In this document: in pieces, positions 44,983 through 52,308 of the stretch
Numbering within the stretch: position 1 is the first letter of the stretch
Layout: the number at the start of each line of letters is the position of its first letter
Assembly (NCBI RefSeq): GCF_900109645.1
Contig: NZ_FOBG01000001.1
Coordinates: forward strand, 2,834,262 to 2,898,261
DNA: 64,000 nt
From: Duganella sp. CF402
Lineage (GTDB): Bacteria; Pseudomonadota; Gammaproteobacteria; Burkholderiales; Burkholderiaceae_D
Direction: 5' to 3'
Notes under the pieces: model-generated
Database searches by the model: none
What the model saw: the letters and a program-made list of their open reading frames with translations, nothing else
Told to the model about the DNA's origin: nothing
Program-made: the position numbers and the translations under genes

Positions 44983-45136
44983 GATCCGCTCCCCTTCCAC
45001 ATTGATGACAGGATCGATGATACGGAGTTGCTCTTGATAACGATCGGGCGATAAGCACCCCATTTCCGGTCCTATTCCAAGCTTCAAGTCCAGCCCGGCG
45101 GACTATGATGGCAACATTGAAGGGGAAACCGACACC

Positions 45137-45835
45137 ATGAAATCACGCTACCTTATTGCCGCCGTGCTGGCCGCCGCGTTCAGCGCCGGCCCGGCCGCCG
45201 CCCAGGCGGGACGCCAGGACATCGCCGCGCTCAAGCGCACGGTGGAGCAATTCCTGCAGGTGCAGGCCGGCGGCTTGCCGGGCCAGGTCACGGTGACCGT
45301 GGGCGCGGTCGATCCGCGCATCAGCCTGGCTGCCTGCCCCGATCCACAAGCGTTCTTCATGCCCGGCGCGCGCGCCTGGGGCAAGACCTCGGTTGGCGTG
45401 CGCTGCGCGGCGCCCTCCGCATGGACTATTTATATTCAAGCCAGCGTCACGGTGGTCGGCGAGTACGTCGCCAGCGCCGCGCCGCTGGTGCAGGGCCAGC
45501 CCATCGACGCCGGCCAGTTGACCGTGCTCAAGGGCGACCTCACCACCTTGCCGGCAGGCATCGCCACCGATGTGAGCCAGGTGATCGGCCGCAGCGCCAA
45601 TGTTTCGTTGCCGCCGGGCACTCCCCTGCGCCTCGACACCCTGCGCAGCAAGCCGGTGGTGCAGTCGGGCCAGTTGGTGCGATTGGTGTCGAGCGGCAAT
45701 GGATTCAGCGTATCGTCGGAGGCGCGTGCCATGAGCACGGCCGGCGACGGCCAGGTGGTACAGGTCAAAACCGCCAATGGACAACAGATTACCGGCATCG
45801 CCAAGAGTGGCGGCACGGTGGAGGTAGCATTTTGA
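45137..45835 (+). CDS. flgA: Flagellar P-ring assembly chaperone FlgA
   Basis: 232 residues. A signal peptide (LIAAVLAAAFSAGPAAA) sends it to the periplasm. The C-terminal SAF/FlgA domain is clear: LVQGQPIDAGQLTVLKGDLT, PPGTPLRLDTLRSKPVVQSG, and the closing NGQQITGIAKSGGTVEVAF. It assists FlgI polymerisation. TATGATGGC lies 33 bp upstream. It is divergent from flgB and precedes flgM, which has its own promoter. Confidence 0.96.
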   Translation: MKSRYLIAAVLAAAFSAGPAAAQAGRQDIAALKRTVEQFLQVQAGGLPGQVTVTVGAVDPRISLAACPDPQAFFMPGARAWGKTSVGVRCAAPSAWTIYIQASVTVVGEYVASAAPLVQGQPIDAGQLTVLKGDLTTLPAGIATDVSQVIGRSANVSLPPGTPLRLDTLRSKPVVQSGQLVRLVSSGNGFSVSSEARAMSTAGDGQVVQVKTANGQQITGIAKSGGTVEVAF

Positions 45836-45857
45836 GCAACATGCAGCACTGGGTAGC

Positions 45858-45884
45858 TAAAGTTTACCGCCACGCCGCCGTTAC
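45858..45884 (+). promoter_or_regulatory. Sigma-28 (FliA) promoter of flgMN
   Basis: TAAAGTTT (45858-45865), 11-bp spacer, GCCGTTAC (45877-45884), 48 bp before the flgM GTG. It is identical in both octamers and spacing to the flgK site. It would place the anti-sigma factor under its own target, a feedback loop known in enterics. Confidence 0.85.
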
Positions 45885-45932
45885 CGACTCAGATCCCGGA
45901 GTTTCGTACTCCTAGCTGAGAAGGAAAAAGCT

Positions 45933-46250
45933 GTGAAAATCAATGACACCTTAAAGAGCACGCCCGGCCTGCCGTCGACGCCTGCTGCCGGCTCCTCTAC
46001 CGCGCGCGGCGCGGAAAAGGCGGCCGAAGCAGCGCCAACGAATGTCGCCTCGGACAACGTGCGCCTGTCGCCGCAAGGCCAGGCTATGGCGGCCAGTTCG
46101 GCCGGCGGCGCCAACGCCGTGTTTGACACCAAAAAAGTCGAACGCATCAAGCTGGCGATTGCCGACGGCCAGTTCCAGGTCAACTCGGAAAAAGTAGCGG
46201 ATGGCTTGCTGGACACGGTCAAGGATCTGCTGCACTCACGCAAACGATAG
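45933..46250 (+). CDS. flgM: Anti-sigma-28 factor FlgM
   Basis: 105 residues, with a disordered Ala/Pro-rich first half and the FliA-binding second half (VERIKLAIADGQFQVNSEKV, then ADGLLDTVKDLL). FlgM blocks FliA until the hook is complete and is then exported. The start is GTG at 45933 with AAGGAAA upstream. It is followed by flgN after 7 bp. Confidence 0.97.
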   Translation: MKINDTLKSTPGLPSTPAAGSSTARGAEKAAEAAPTNVASDNVRLSPQGQAMAASSAGGANAVFDTKKVERIKLAIADGQFQVNSEKVADGLLDTVKDLLHSRKR

Positions 46251-46257
46251 GATTATC

Positions 46258-46725
46258 ATGACCACCGTCACCCCGCTGAACAGCCTGCGCGAAGAAGAGC
46301 ACATCATGTCCACCCTGCTGGACGTGCTCCGCGAGGAACAGCAACTGCTGGTGACGGCGGAAATTGAAGGCCTGCCGGCCGTCACCACCCGCAAGACCGC
46401 GCTGGTCACGCAAATGACCCTGTTGTCGGCGCAACGTCACCGTGCTTTGGGCAAATCCGGTTTCCCGGCTGAGGAAGCAGGCATGGACGCATGGATCGCC
46501 GCCAGCGGCGCGGCGCGCGAGGAATCGGCCAGCCTGTGGCAGTCGCTGCTGCAGCACACGCGCGAGGCCAAGGAGCTGAACCGCGTGAATGGCATGTTGA
46601 TTAACAAGCAAATGGGCCACACCCAGGGCGCGCTGCAAGCGCTGAGCCCGAAAGGCGCCAATTTCTACAGCCCGGGCGGCATCTCCACTTCCCTGCCGCG
46701 CAGCCGCGGCTTCCTGGCCGGCTAA
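46258..46725 (+). CDS. flgN: Flagellar chaperone FlgN
   Basis: 155 residues, helical, chaperone for FlgK and FlgL. The N-terminal helix (EEEHIMSTLLDVLREEQQLL) and the motif NRVNGMLINKQMGHTQGALQ match the family. The start at 46258 is chosen over a longer frame that would overlap flgM. Its stop codon overlaps that of the convergent motD by 4 bp, and no terminator is visible between them. Confidence 0.94.
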   Translation: MTTVTPLNSLREEEHIMSTLLDVLREEQQLLVTAEIEGLPAVTTRKTALVTQMTLLSAQRHRALGKSGFPAEEAGMDAWIAASGAAREESASLWQSLLQHTREAKELNRVNGMLINKQMGHTQGALQALSPKGANFYSPGGISTSLPRSRGFLAG

Positions 46726-47483
46726 TTAGTCGCGACTTCGGTACTCGGATCCGGAATTCCCGAAAGAATCGTCACCGCCACCCGGCGGTTGCGCGCACGG
46801 CCTTGCGCCGAGTCATTGTCCGCCACCGGCACGTTGGAGCTGTAGCCCACCGCCGTCAGGCGCTGCGGCGCCACGCCGGCGTCGATGAACAGGCGCACCA
46901 CGCTGCTGGCGCGCACCGACGACAGCTCCCAGTTGGACGGGAAACGGGTATTGCCGATTGGCTGGTTGTCGGTATGCCCTTCCACCTGCACATCGTGGCT
47001 GTCAGCCTTGAGCAGGCTGGCCACGGCGCGCAAGGCTTCCACCGATTCCGGCATCAGGCGCGCATCGCCCGGATCGAACAGCACCGAGGCGTTGATCTCG
47101 ACGCTGACGCCGCGACTGTTCTGCGTCACCCGCACCTTGCCTTCCTTGACCAGCGGCGCCATCGTTGACAGCAGATCCTGCGCCAGCTTGGTCATCTGCT
47201 CTTTTTCCTTGCGCAGCAATTCCACCCGGCGCTTGAGCGCGGGATTCGGCACTGGCAGGTTGGGCACTTCGGTATTCACCGGCTGGGCCGCGCCCTTGCC
47301 GCCGAAGGCATCGCCCAGGGCGTCGGAAAAGATCTTGTATTTGCCGATATTGACCGCCGAAATCGCGTACATCACCACGAAGAAGGCGAACAGCAAGGTG
47401 ATGAAATCGGCGTAGGAAATCAGCCAGCGCTCGTGGTTCTCGGGCTCGTCGTCGAACCGCCTGCGGGCGCGCCGGTACTGCAT
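46722..47483 (-). CDS. motD: Flagellar stator protein MotD (MotB family)
   Basis: 253 residues. A short N-terminus precedes one transmembrane helix with the proton-carrying aspartate D26 (WLISYADFITLLFAFFVVMY). The C-terminal OmpA-like peptidoglycan-binding domain has VEGHTDNQPIGNTRFPSNWE and ELSSVRASSVVRLF. The arrangement next to MotC and fliA is that of the Pseudomonas MotCD stator rather than MotAB. It begins one base after motC ends. Confidence 0.95.
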   Translation of the reverse strand: MQYRRARRRFDDEPENHERWLISYADFITLLFAFFVVMYAISAVNIGKYKIFSDALGDAFGGKGAAQPVNTEVPNLPVPNPALKRRVELLRKEKEQMTKLAQDLLSTMAPLVKEGKVRVTQNSRGVSVEINASVLFDPGDARLMPESVEALRAVASLLKADSHDVQVEGHTDNQPIGNTRFPSNWELSSVRASSVVRLFIDAGVAPQRLTAVGYSSNVPVADNDSAQGRARNRRVAVTILSGIPDPSTEVATN

Positions 47484-47484
47484 C

Positions 47485-48231
47485 TCAATGCTCCCGCATC
47501 AGCGTGGCGATGCGCTCGTCGATCACCCGCGTGTGGTCGCCGGTGGCGATATCGTAGAACACCGCCGCCGCAATCTCCTGCTGGTGCACGGCCTGGGTGA
47601 CGATGGCTTTGAGCTTGTTGGCGATCGGGTAGAAGAACAGATTGGCCAGGCCAACGCCGTAGATGGTCGACACGAACGCCACCGCAATGCCGGCGCCCAG
47701 CTTGCTCGGATCGGTCAGGTTTTCCATCACGTGGATCAGGCCCAGCACCGCGCCCAGGATGCCGATGGTGGGCGAATAGCCGGCCGCCGATTCCCAGATG
47801 CGCACGGCTTGCCGCTCCTCGGTTTCGTAGGCGGTGATTTCGGTGTCCAGCAACTGGCGCAGTTTGTCGGGTGCGATGCCGTCGACGATCAGGCGCAGGC
47901 CCTTGGTGTTGAACTTGTCCTTGGAGGCCAGCATGTAGCGCTCCAGGGACAGCAGGCCGTCGCGGCGCGCCGCCAGGTTCCAGGCGTTGATGTCGCGCGC
48001 CAGCGCGGCGCGGCTGTCGGGCGGCGGCGCGAACACCAGCCGCAGCATGCGCAGGCCGCGCAGCAGGGTTTTCGGGCGCGTCTGCAGCAGCACGGCGCCG
48101 AAGGTGCCGACCACCACGATGGCAAACGCCGCCGGCTGGAACAGCGAGCTGACCTTGCCGCCCTCGAGCCCCTGGCCGATGACGATGCCGGCCAGCGCCA
48201 CCAGCACGCCGGCTACGCTGGCCCAGTCCAA
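47485..48231 (-). CDS. motC: Flagellar stator protein MotC (MotA family)
   Basis: 248 residues with four transmembrane helices. Features include VLVALAGIVIGQGLEGGKVS, the cytosolic charged loop, and AAGYSPTIGILGAVLGLIHV with the conserved proline, then GAGIAVAFVSTIYGVGLANL. With MotD it forms the torque-generating proton channel. The start overlaps the end of fliA by 19 bp, so stator expression is coupled to the sigma factor gene. No other stator pair is in the window. Confidence 0.95.
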   Translation of the reverse strand: MDWASVAGVLVALAGIVIGQGLEGGKVSSLFQPAAFAIVVVGTFGAVLLQTRPKTLLRGLRMLRLVFAPPPDSRAALARDINAWNLAARRDGLLSLERYMLASKDKFNTKGLRLIVDGIAPDKLRQLLDTEITAYETEERQAVRIWESAAGYSPTIGILGAVLGLIHVMENLTDPSKLGAGIAVAFVSTIYGVGLANLFFYPIANKLKAIVTQAVHQQEIAAAVFYDIATGDHTRVIDERIATLMREH

Positions 48232-48944
48232 GACCGCTCCCGGAGTGAGGCACGCAGCCGCGCCACAGCTTGCGTATGCAGCTGCGATACGCGCGATTCG
48301 GATACGCCCATCACGGCGCCGATTTCTTTCAAGTTGAGCTCCTCTTCGTAGTACAAGCCCATCAGCATTTTCTCCCGCTCCGGCAAGGCATCGATGGCGT
48401 CGATCACGGCCTGGCGGAAGTCGCCGTCCAGCAGCGAGCGCAGCGGATCGGCTTCGTCGTCCGAGGCATAGCGGTCGAGGAAACTGTCGTTGCCGTCGTC
48501 GTCATGGAAATCCTCGTAGTACACCAGCTGGTGGCCGCCGCCGTCGGACAGCAATTCCTGGTAGTCGGCCAGCGACAGCTTGAGCGACTTGGCCACTTCC
48601 GATTCGCTCGGCGGCCGGCCCAGGCGCTGCTGCAAGGTGGACATCGCGGCCTCGACCTTGCGCATGTTCTGGCGCAGCGAGCGCGGCAGCCAGTCGCTGT
48701 TGCGCAGTTCATCCAGCATGGCGCCGCGGATTCGCAGCACCGCGTAGGTTTCAAATTGCGCGCCGTGGGTTTCTTCGTAACGGCTGATGGCGTCGAGCAG
48801 GCCGATCATCCCGGCTTGCACCAGATCGTCGACTTCGACGCTGGGCGGCAGTTTCGCCTTCATGTGGTGGGCCAAGCGCTTGACCAACGGCATGTGCTCC
48901 GTCAGTAAGGTGTCCTTGTCCGCTTTCCCTTTTACCGTATACAT
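48213..48944 (-). CDS. fliA: RNA polymerase sigma factor for flagellar genes (sigma-28)
   Basis: 243 residues. Regions 2 to 4 are complete: VKRLAHHMKAKLPPSVEVDD with LVQAGMIGLLDAISRYEE, then FETYAVLRIRGAMLDELRNS, LPRSLRQNMRKVEAAM, and region 4 (LPEREKMLMGLYYEEELNLK, EIGAVMGVSESRVSQLHTQA). It should read the TAAAGTTT-N11-GCCGTTAC promoters upstream of fliC, fliD, flgK and flgM. The order flhF-flhG-fliA is widespread in polar-flagellate proteobacteria. Confidence 0.98.
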   Translation of the reverse strand: MYTVKGKADKDTLLTEHMPLVKRLAHHMKAKLPPSVEVDDLVQAGMIGLLDAISRYEETHGAQFETYAVLRIRGAMLDELRNSDWLPRSLRQNMRKVEAAMSTLQQRLGRPPSESEVAKSLKLSLADYQELLSDGGGHQLVYYEDFHDDDGNDSFLDRYASDDEADPLRSLLDGDFRQAVIDAIDALPEREKMLMGLYYEEELNLKEIGAVMGVSESRVSQLHTQAVARLRASLRERSWTGPA

Positions 48945-48964
48945 TCGAATAATTATTATCTTGA

Positions 48965-49765
48965 TTAAGCGCTGAGTTGGCTATTCCCTCCCAGCGCGAA
49001 GCGGCCCGCCAGCTCGCGGAACGCAACCGAGGCACCGGCCAGCGGGAAGGCATCGACCACTGCGCGCCCCAAGCGCGCAGCTCGCTGCAGGTATTCATCC
49101 GCCGGCACCGAACCCATCGACACCAGGTTCACGGCCAGATATCGGCTGGCTGCCTGTGCCATATTATCGTATACCACCTTTGCTTCCGATTCGGAAGCCC
49201 CGGTGACCAGAATTCCAAACGGCCGGCGGCCCAGCTCCTGGTTCAGGCGCTTAATCATACTGTAGGCGGCCTTGATCGAGGTAGCGCTATTGGACACTTG
49301 CACCACGATCTCCGAGCTGGCCATCACCGGCACCGGAAACGCTTCCCCGTCGAACTCGCCGTCGACCAGCACCATGCCGGTCTGCTTGGCCAGCACGTCG
49401 AAGGCCTTGGCCAGGCGGCGCGTTTCGTCCGGCCCGGAGCGCGCTGCGCCGCGTGTCATGGACGCCACAGCGAAGCCTTGCGGCACCGGATGGATCACTT
49501 GATTGAGCGCGCATTCCTGGCGCGCCACGTTCAGCAGGCTATGGCCGCCGTCGACGCCGAGGCGCGAGGCCACGCCGTGGGCGCTGGCGCAGGCGTCGAC
49601 GATCAGCACGTCGTTGCCGGCGCGGGACAGCGAGGCGCCGAGGTTGACCAGCATGGAACCCTTGTCGTCCTGCGGCGCCGCCGACAGGAAGGTGACGATG
49701 CGGGGCTGCGGCCCCGCCAGCATGCGGCGCAGGCCTTCGGCTTGATCGAAATTGAAGTTAGCCAA
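48965..49765 (-). CDS. flhG: FlhG/FleN-type MinD-like protein with degenerate P-loop
   Basis: 266 residues, the partner of FlhF that in polar flagellates limits flagellar number. The MinD fold is recognisable (MLVNLGASLSRAGNDVLIVD, then GMVLVDGEFDGEAFPV, and IKAAYSMIKRLNQEL). However the deviant Walker A motif, normally KGGVGKT, reads APQDDKGS here, so the signature lysine and glycines are lost, and the usual DADLG reads DACAS. ATP binding is therefore doubtful. The ATG overlaps flhF by 8 bp and fliA follows after 20 bp. Confidence 0.9.
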   Translation of the reverse strand: MANFNFDQAEGLRRMLAGPQPRIVTFLSAAPQDDKGSMLVNLGASLSRAGNDVLIVDACASAHGVASRLGVDGGHSLLNVARQECALNQVIHPVPQGFAVASMTRGAARSGPDETRRLAKAFDVLAKQTGMVLVDGEFDGEAFPVPVMASSEIVVQVSNSATSIKAAYSMIKRLNQELGRRPFGILVTGASESEAKVVYDNMAQAASRYLAVNLVSMGSVPADEYLQRAARLGRAVVDAFPLAGASVAFRELAGRFALGGNSQLSA

Positions 49766-51209
49766 GGTGCACCTCGCGCATAGTCGTATCGTTGCTCATC
49801 AGCAGAGGCAGCTCCGCATCCAGGTACTGGGTGTTGACGATATCGCGTTTCAACTTGAAAGCGCGGTCGATCAGGTAGGCTGGATCGGCCAGGTGCAGGT
49901 CTTCCGGCACGCGCTGGCCGTTGGAGACGTAGAACAGGTTCAATTTTTGACGGATCACCACGTCCAGCACGTTGCCGATCGCGGCCGCTTCATCCAGCTT
50001 GGTCATGATGCAGCCGGCCAGGCCGCTGCCCTGGTAGGCCCGCACCACTTCGCTCAGGGTTTCCTGGGTGGCGGTGGCGTTCAGGCACAGCAGGCGTTTG
50101 ACGTTGGCGGCAGCGCCTTGCAGCATGGAGACTTGCTCGGTCACCATCTGGTCGCGCTGGCTGACGCCAACCGTGTCGATCAGCACGGTATGTTTGTTCT
50201 TCAGTTCCTTCAGAGCGATGCGCAGGTCGGCTTCGTCTTTCACCGAGTGCACCATCACGCCGAGGATCTTGCCGTAGATGCGCAGCTGTTCGTGGGCGCC
50301 GATACGGTAGGCATCGGTGGTGATCAGGGCCAGCTTGTCCGGGCCGTGGCGCATCACGCAGCGCGCGGCCAGCTTGGCGGTGCTGGTGGTCTTGCCGACG
50401 CCGGTCGGGCCGACCAGCGCGAACACGCCGCCCTGGTCGATCAGCGCGTCTTCATTCGACATGGTCTGCAGGTTGCGCGCGAGGACGGTCTTGATCCAGC
50501 GCAGGCTGTCGGCGGCGTCGGTGTGGCTGGCCGGCAGTTTTTCAATCAGGTAGCGCGCCAGGCTGGCCGAGAAGCCGGCCGCCAGCATCGAGCGCAGCAC
50601 GGCGGTCTTGTGTGGCGCGCGCGCTTGCGTCGCACCCCACGACAGTTCGGACAGCTGGGTTTCCATCATGCCGCGCATGGCGCGGATTTCATTCATCATG
50701 CCGCTCATCTCGGCGGCGGCGCTTTCCTTGGCGCTGGCGACGGCGGCGCTGACCATTGCGGCGATCTGGTTGGCGTCGATGGCTGGCGCGGCTTTCGCTT
50801 GCGGCGCAGGCGCCGGGACTGGAGCAGGCGCTGCTGCGGCCACCTTGGTTGCCAGCGACGAGTGCGAGGCGACCACGCGGCGTTGCGGCTGCTGCGGCAG
50901 GCTGGCCGGTTTGGCGGCCACCGGCGGCGACATGTGCGGCAACTCGTCTTCGAAACGCGGCTCGATGCGGCCGGTTGCCACGGCCGGGATGGCGGTGCTG
51001 CCGAGGTCCAGCGACGGCGCTGGTTCGGCCATCGGCGAGTGCGGTGCCGGCATGGCCAGCGAAGCGGCATCGTCATTGGCCAGGGCGAGGATTTCAACCA
51101 CGCCATCGGACTGGCGGTTGGACAGGATCACGGCGTCGGGGCCGAGCGATTCGCGGACTTTGCGCAGGGCATCACGGGAAGTCGACGCGGTAAATTTTTT
51201 AACGTTCAT
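49758..51209 (-). CDS. flhF: Flagellar SRP-like GTPase FlhF
   Basis: 483 residues. An N-terminal B domain (KFTASTSRDALRKVRESLGP, then DAVILSNRQSDGVVEILAL) is followed by an Ala/Pro-rich linker (about 70-165). The SRP-type NG domain has the P-loop GPTGVGKTTSTAKLAARC at about residue 270, then ALITTDAYRIGAHEQLRIYG, DTVGVSQRDQMV and TKLDEAAAIGNVLDV. FlhF sets the site of flagellar assembly, usually the pole. In this locus it is separated from flhA by an unrelated gene. Confidence 0.97.
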   Translation of the reverse strand: MNVKKFTASTSRDALRKVRESLGPDAVILSNRQSDGVVEILALANDDAASLAMPAPHSPMAEPAPSLDLGSTAIPAVATGRIEPRFEDELPHMSPPVAAKPASLPQQPQRRVVASHSSLATKVAAAAPAPVPAPAPQAKAAPAIDANQIAAMVSAAVASAKESAAAEMSGMMNEIRAMRGMMETQLSELSWGATQARAPHKTAVLRSMLAAGFSASLARYLIEKLPASHTDAADSLRWIKTVLARNLQTMSNEDALIDQGGVFALVGPTGVGKTTSTAKLAARCVMRHGPDKLALITTDAYRIGAHEQLRIYGKILGVMVHSVKDEADLRIALKELKNKHTVLIDTVGVSQRDQMVTEQVSMLQGAAANVKRLLCLNATATQETLSEVVRAYQGSGLAGCIMTKLDEAAAIGNVLDVVIRQKLNLFYVSNGQRVPEDLHLADPAYLIDRAFKLKRDIVNTQYLDAELPLLMSNDTTMREVHLG

Positions 51210-51317
51210 GACCGTCTCTCAAGGAAAGCAAATGGAGTAGCTTCACTCCCATGCTTGCATTATTGACGATGCACCTTGGAAACGATCTGATGAACAAGAG
51301 CAGAAATGGGCCGCAAT

Positions 51318-52259
51318 TCAGTCGCGGAAAACCTCGTCCAATGTTCGGGCGTCCAGCAGCTTCAGTCCCCACCCGGACAGCCGCTCCGCATCGGCCGTCG
51401 CCAGCCGCGCCAGCGTGCCCGGATCCAGCGCGCCAAAGCGCTTGACCAGCAACTCGGCCAACATGGTCGAACGCCCTTCTTGCCGCCCTTCTTGCAATCC
51501 TTCCTGCCGGCCGATCTTGCGGCCGGCGCGTTCAAAGTTATTTATGTAAGGCATGCTTTCTCTCCTTTCCAATTCCAGGACATCCTCCCTGAATTGCAGG
51601 TCCAACGCTTCCGGCAGACGCATCATCCAGTCGATCGCGTGATAGAAATCGATGATACGCTGCCTGTCCCAACGACGCTGGTACAAAAGCTTGGTCAGGC
51701 ACCACTTGGCCGCGTGGCGATGCCCGGCATGGCGCTTGGTTTGCTGCGTCAGCAAATGCGCCGCAGTGACCAGCGCAAAGGGGTTCTGATGCGCCAGCAA
51801 TTCTGGCAAGCGGTCCGCATGATCCTGCAACTTCACAATCGGAAAAGCCAGGCGCATCTCGCAGCCTAGCAAGCGATAGACAAAGCTCGCTGGCCGCCAA
51901 TCCCTGCCGCTATCCGCCAGCACCGCCAGACTTGCCACCGGCCTGCGGTAACGGTCGTACACACGATAGTGATACGTGAAAATGCGCTCGGCAAACGCTC
52001 CGTCCCGCCAGCCCTGCACCTCCAGGTGCACCAGCACCCACTGCTCGCCGCCATCGCGCAAATGCACCCGCACCAGCTTGTCGAGGATGCGTTTTCCTAC
52101 CGCTGCGTCGCGCGACAAGGCAGCCAACTCCTGGTCGAGGAAGTCGTACGGCCGCGACCAGTCAATGAGCGCATGCGCATCGGGAAAATAGAAGGCCATG
52201 AATTCGGGGAAGTAGCGTGTCACCACTTCCTTCCACGGCGCGTCGTAGTCGTCGTCCAT
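51318..52259 (-). CDS. Rpn/YhgA-like PD-(D/E)XK nuclease-family protein with DUF4351-type tail
   Basis: 313 residues. The N-terminal half looks like Rpn/transposase_31-type proteins (PWKEVVTRYFPEFMAFYFPD, DFLDQELAAL, and the probable nuclease strand WVLVHLEVQGW). Near residue 250 is the charged Gly-Arg-Gln-Glu repeat (GRQEGLQEGRQEGR) often seen before the C-terminal domain, then LLVKRFGALDPGTLARLATA resembling DUF4351. Members are linked to recombination-promoting nucleases or are uncharacterised. It is unrelated to flagella and splits flhA from flhF on the same strand, so I read it as an insertion. No IS ends were seen around it. Confidence 0.8.
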   Translation of the reverse strand: MDDDYDAPWKEVVTRYFPEFMAFYFPDAHALIDWSRPYDFLDQELAALSRDAAVGKRILDKLVRVHLRDGGEQWVLVHLEVQGWRDGAFAERIFTYHYRVYDRYRRPVASLAVLADSGRDWRPASFVYRLLGCEMRLAFPIVKLQDHADRLPELLAHQNPFALVTAAHLLTQQTKRHAGHRHAAKWCLTKLLYQRRWDRQRIIDFYHAIDWMMRLPEALDLQFREDVLELERRESMPYINNFERAGRKIGRQEGLQEGRQEGRSTMLAELLVKRFGALDPGTLARLATADAERLSGWGLKLLDARTLDEVFRD

Positions 52260-52308
52260 CCATGCAGTCTAGGCTGACTGCACAGATGGACTTGACGCCA
52301 GATCAAAC

